Shown: one piece after another, positions 61,442 to 64,000 of the stretch
Position numbering within the stretch: position 1 is the first letter of the stretch
Layout of the letters: each line of letters starts with the position of its first letter
From: Cognatiluteimonas telluris
GTDB lineage: Bacteria > Pseudomonadota > Gammaproteobacteria > Xanthomonadales > Xanthomonadaceae
Length of the DNA: 64,000 bases
Direction: 5' to 3'
Assembly (NCBI RefSeq): GCF_011320095.1
Contig: NZ_JAANOY010000001.1
Coordinates: forward strand, 308,019 to 372,018
Program-made: the position numbers and the translations under genes
The notes under the pieces: generated by a model
What the model was told of the DNA's origin: nothing
Database searches by the model: none
Seen by the model: only the letters and a program-made list of their open reading frames with translations

Positions 61442-64000
61442 GCCGCGACTCCGGCGGCGTCGAGGGCATCGTTGCGTGGTGGCGCGGGTGCGAAATACCC
61501 CACCAGCGTGCACAGCAGGCCGTAGGCGATGAACGAGCCGATGCCCATCAAATTACCCAGATGTTCGCGGTCGACGAACACGAGCTTGGCCAGCACCACG
61601 CCCATCAGCACCGCGCCGGCCAGCCACAGGCCGCGCTGGCCGCGGCGCGAGCCGACGATCCAGCCGAGCACGCCCAGCACGCTCCAGACGACGGTGAGAC
61701 TGGCCTGCGCGAGGCTCGTCGAGAGCAGCCCCGGATTCCACGCAATACCGCCCCAGTGGTGCACCGAACGCAGCGTCATGCAGGTAACCAGAACGAAGCC
61801 GGCCGTTGCAATGCCCGCCAGGCGCATCGAGCGCAGCGCCGCGGGAGCGTGCGGCGACCACAGCCAGCGCGCGAGCAGCAACAACGCGGCGAGTTGCGCG
61901 AGGTCGAGCGGATTGAGCAGCGCCATCCACGGCAGCGGCGCCGGATTGCCGGCCTGCGCCAATGCCGCCAGCCACCACAGCGCGATGCCGGCGAAGTACA
62001 CACTTTGCAATGGCGTGCGATGGCGCGCGAAGCCGTCGCCCTGCGGCGCGGCCAGCCAGGGCCAGCGGAACAGCGACACCGCGGCCACCAGCAGCCATGG
62101 CAACACCCACAGCGCGCGCGCCCAGCCGGCGGCCAGCGCGAACCGGTCGGCGAGGTGCCACGCCAGCAGCGAGAGCGCCGTCGGCCACACCAGCCACCAC
62201 GCGAACTGCGCGTGGGCCGCGAAGCGATCGTCGTTGCCGCGCAGGCACACCAATGCACGCATGCCCAGCAGCGCGAACGCCAGCCACGCCCAGCTGCCGT
62301 TGCCCGCGAACGGCGAGCCATGCGCGTCCATCTGCGCGAACGCCAGCGGAATCGCGGCCAGGAACCCCACCAGCGTCGTCAGCGCCAGGGCCGGCGACGG
62401 CCGGCGACGATGCACTTCGGCCGCCAGCCAGCCGCTGGCGGCGACGAAGGCGAGCAGGACATCGGCACGCGCGGCGGGTTCGATGAAGCGCTGGACTTCG
62501 TTGTGCGCATCGCCCCACCACCACGCCAGCGCCCACAGGTAATACAGCGTCGCGATCGTCGACCTGTGCTTGTCGCGATACGCCCAGGCGCTGGCGAAGC
62601 CGGCCAGTGCCACCAGCAGCGCGCCCATGAAGGTCGGGTTGGCGACCGGCCGCAGGTCCCACACGGCCTGCGAGGCGCCGATGGCGAACGCAAGCGCCGC
62701 CGCCAGTTGCAGGCCGGCGCCGGACCATTGCGGCAGCCGCCGCGCGCGTTTGAGGCCCAGCCACGCGGCCCCCGCGCCTTCGAGCGCGAACACCGATGCG
62801 GTCGCGCGCGCCGATAGTGCCAGCGGCACCGCGAGGGTCGCGAAGCCCGCCGCGAGCAGCCCATGGCATTGGCCGAGCGCGGCGTAACCTGCGCGCCGCA
62901 GCAATGTCCACGCCAGCGCCGCGTAGATCACCGCCAGTCCGAGCGCGCACAGCGCCAGTTGCATGCGGCCATCGTCGAGCGGATCGCGCACCAGCAATCC
63001 GGCCTGCAGCGAGAACGCCACCAGCGGCGTGCCGAACACCAGGCAGCCATCGATCAGGTCGCGCCGGCTCGCCGGGCGCCTGCGCGCGTAGAGGATCGGC
63101 AACGCCAGGTAGAAGGCGAAGAACAACAGCAGGAAGGGTTCGGTGGTCGCGAACTTCGACGGCTCGTACTGCAGCACGCCCCAGGCGGTACCGATGCCCC
63201 AGGTGAACACGAAGCCGAGCAGGTTGAGGATCCGCCACGGCCGCAGCCACGCGATCGCGAAGATCGCGGCGTTGAGCAGCGCGTAATACGAAAAGAGTGC
63301 GACGTGGCTGCCGCTGCCGGTCGACAGCCAGATCGGCGCGAGGAAGCCGGCGAGCACGCCCAGCACCGCCAGCGTGCGCGAGTCCTGCGCGACCGCGAGC
63401 ACGCCCAGGCCCGCGACCAGCACCACGCTCAGCGCGAACGCCGCGCCCGCGGGCAACAGCGCGTAGAGCTTGAACGCGGCAAACACCGTCAGCAGCAGCA
63501 CGCCGATCGCGCCGCCCTGCAGCGCCAGTGCGAACGTGCGCTTCCCGGCGCGCTGGCGCCAGCCGAACACGAGGCCCGCGAGCGCGGCCAGAGCGACGCC
63601 GGCGAGGCGGAATTCCACCGGCATCCGCAACCAGCCCTGGTCGCTGGCGTACTTGAGCAGCGCGGCGACACCGGCCAGCAACACCAGCATGCCGACCTTC
63701 ACCGGCACGTTGCCGACGCTGAACCAATGGCGGATCGCACGCAGGCCGAGTTCGAACACCCCAGGACGCGGCAGCGATGGCGGTTTGCGTGGCGCGGGTG
63801 GCATCGGCGGCGGTGTCGCTGCCGTCGAAAGCGGCGCGCTTGCCGCTTGCGGACTCGGCGATGCCGCTTGCAGCCCAGGCGGCGTCGCTGGCCGCGCCGA
63901 CGCTGCCGCGACGGACGCCAGCGACGGCGCGCGCAACGTCACCGGTTGCGCCATGCCCGGCTCCGCGCGCGTCGGCGGGGCCGCCACCGGCGGCGCGACC
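61438..64000 (-). CDS. DUF2339 family multi-spanning membrane protein (5' part outside window)
   Basis: At least 854 residues of a very hydrophobic protein with a Pro/Ala-rich N-terminal linker, then about 20 or more helices (starting VGNVPVKVGMLVLLAGVAALL). The open frame continues to the window edge, so the 5' end and a probable N-terminal anchor/coiled coil are missing. This matches DUF2339 proteins, whose role is unknown. It overlaps the DUF3999 gene by 4 bp. An in-window GTG at 63987 is not likely to be the true start. Confidence 0.88.
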   Translation of the reverse strand, partial: VAPPVAAPPTRAEPGMAQPVTLRAPSLASVAAASARPATPPGLQAASPSPQAASAPLSTAATPPPMPPAPRKPPSLPRPGVFELGLRAIRHWFSVGNVPVKVGMLVLLAGVAALLKYASDQGWLRMPVEFRLAGVALAALAGLVFGWRQRAGKRTFALALQGGAIGVLLLTVFAAFKLYALLPAGAAFALSVVLVAGLGVLAVAQDSRTLAVLGVLAGFLAPIWLSTGSGSHVALFSYYALLNAAIFAIAWLRPWRILNLLGFVFTWGIGTAWGVLQYEPSKFATTEPFLLLFFAFYLALPILYARRRPASRRDLIDGCLVFGTPLVAFSLQAGLLVRDPLDDGRMQLALCALGLAVIYAALAWTLLRRAGYAALGQCHGLLAAGFATLAVPLALSARATASVFALEGAGAAWLGLKRARRLPQWSGAGLQLAAALAFAIGASQAVWDLRPVANPTFMGALLVALAGFASAWAYRDKHRSTIATLYYLWALAWWWGDAHNEVQRFIEPAARADVLLAFVAASGWLAAEVHRRRPSPALALTTLVGFLAAIPLAFAQMDAHGSPFAGNGSWAWLAFALLGMRALVCLRGNDDRFAAHAQFAWWLVWPTALSLLAWHLADRFALAAGWARALWVLPWLLVAAVSLFRWPWLAAPQGDGFARHRTPLQSVYFAGIALWWLAALAQAGNPAPLPWMALLNPLDLAQLAALLLLARWLWSPHAPAALRSMRLAGIATAGFVLVTCMTLRSVHHWGGIAWNPGLLSTSLAQASLTVVWSVLGVLGWIVGSRRGQRGLWLAGAVLMGVVLAKLVFVDREHLGNLMGIGSFIAYGLLCTLVGYFAPAPPRNDALDAAGVAA

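Overview
The window is chromosomal DNA of a high-GC gammaproteobacterium, most likely a member of the Lysobacteraceae (Xanthomonadaceae; Lysobacter/Luteimonas-like). The grounds are: GC-rich codon use; several families of short palindromic repeats between genes; a heptamer tandem repeat; a lysine/alanine-rich histone H1-like protein; and a lytic-transglycosylase protein that ends in what reads as an XVIPCD, the secretion domain of Xanthomonas-type T4SS antibacterial effectors. Most of the content is housekeeping. No insertion sequence, CRISPR array, rRNA or integrase was seen. One tRNA (Gly, TCC) is present.

Layout. 0.1-6 kb: GMC oxidoreductase, M48 protease with LemA, class C-type serine hydrolase. 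6-7.6 kb: histone-like gene and a candidate structured small RNA with its own promoter and terminator. 7.6-10.7 kb: glycine cleavage genes gcvT, gcvH and gcvPA, with no gcvPB in view. 10.9-15.5 kb: NfeD/SPFH pair, aldo-keto reductase, a manganese (yybP-ykoY) riboswitch ahead of a GDT1-family exporter, and a diguanylate-cyclase-like protein with a GGQEF site. 15.6-19.3 kb: heptamer repeat, dusB, a YdjM-type membrane hydrolase, metK. 19.4-21.3 kb: lipoprotein plus XVIPCD effector, probably an immunity/toxin pair. 21.4-25.4 kb: exported LolA-like protein and a large BNR/sortilin-type repeat protein. 25.6-28.1 kb: SAH riboswitch, ahcY, metF. 28.2-33.4 kb: two tandem paralogous exported proteins, ilvE, and a three-gene operon of periplasmic protein, response regulator and histidine kinase. 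33.7-37.5 kb: rimK-like ATP-grasp ligase and retropepsin-like partner, tRNA-Gly, autotransporter esterase. 37.5-44.5 kb: thiS, thiG, trmB, SLC13 permease, Rieske protein, FAH hydrolase, mscL, SpoU methyltransferase. 44.5-52.1 kb: RND pump and its fusion lipoprotein, TauE/SafE transporter, cysH, cysteine synthase. 52.1-64 kb: membrane proteins, fba, pyk, GNAT, pgk, a PMT-like glycosyltransferase, DUF3999 and DUF2339 (cut by the window end).

Functional links. metK, ahcY and metF cover the activated-methyl cycle, and the ahcY leader senses S-adenosylhomocysteine. cysH, cysteine synthase and the TauE/SafE transporter form a sulfur-assimilation neighbourhood. fba, pyk and pgk form a lower-glycolysis cluster. 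A recurring regulatory feature is a -10 box 6-8 nt before a start codon with no Shine-Dalgarno, which suggests leaderless transcription of dusB, the YdjM gene, thiS, thiG, the second exported paralog and the DUF6498 gene.
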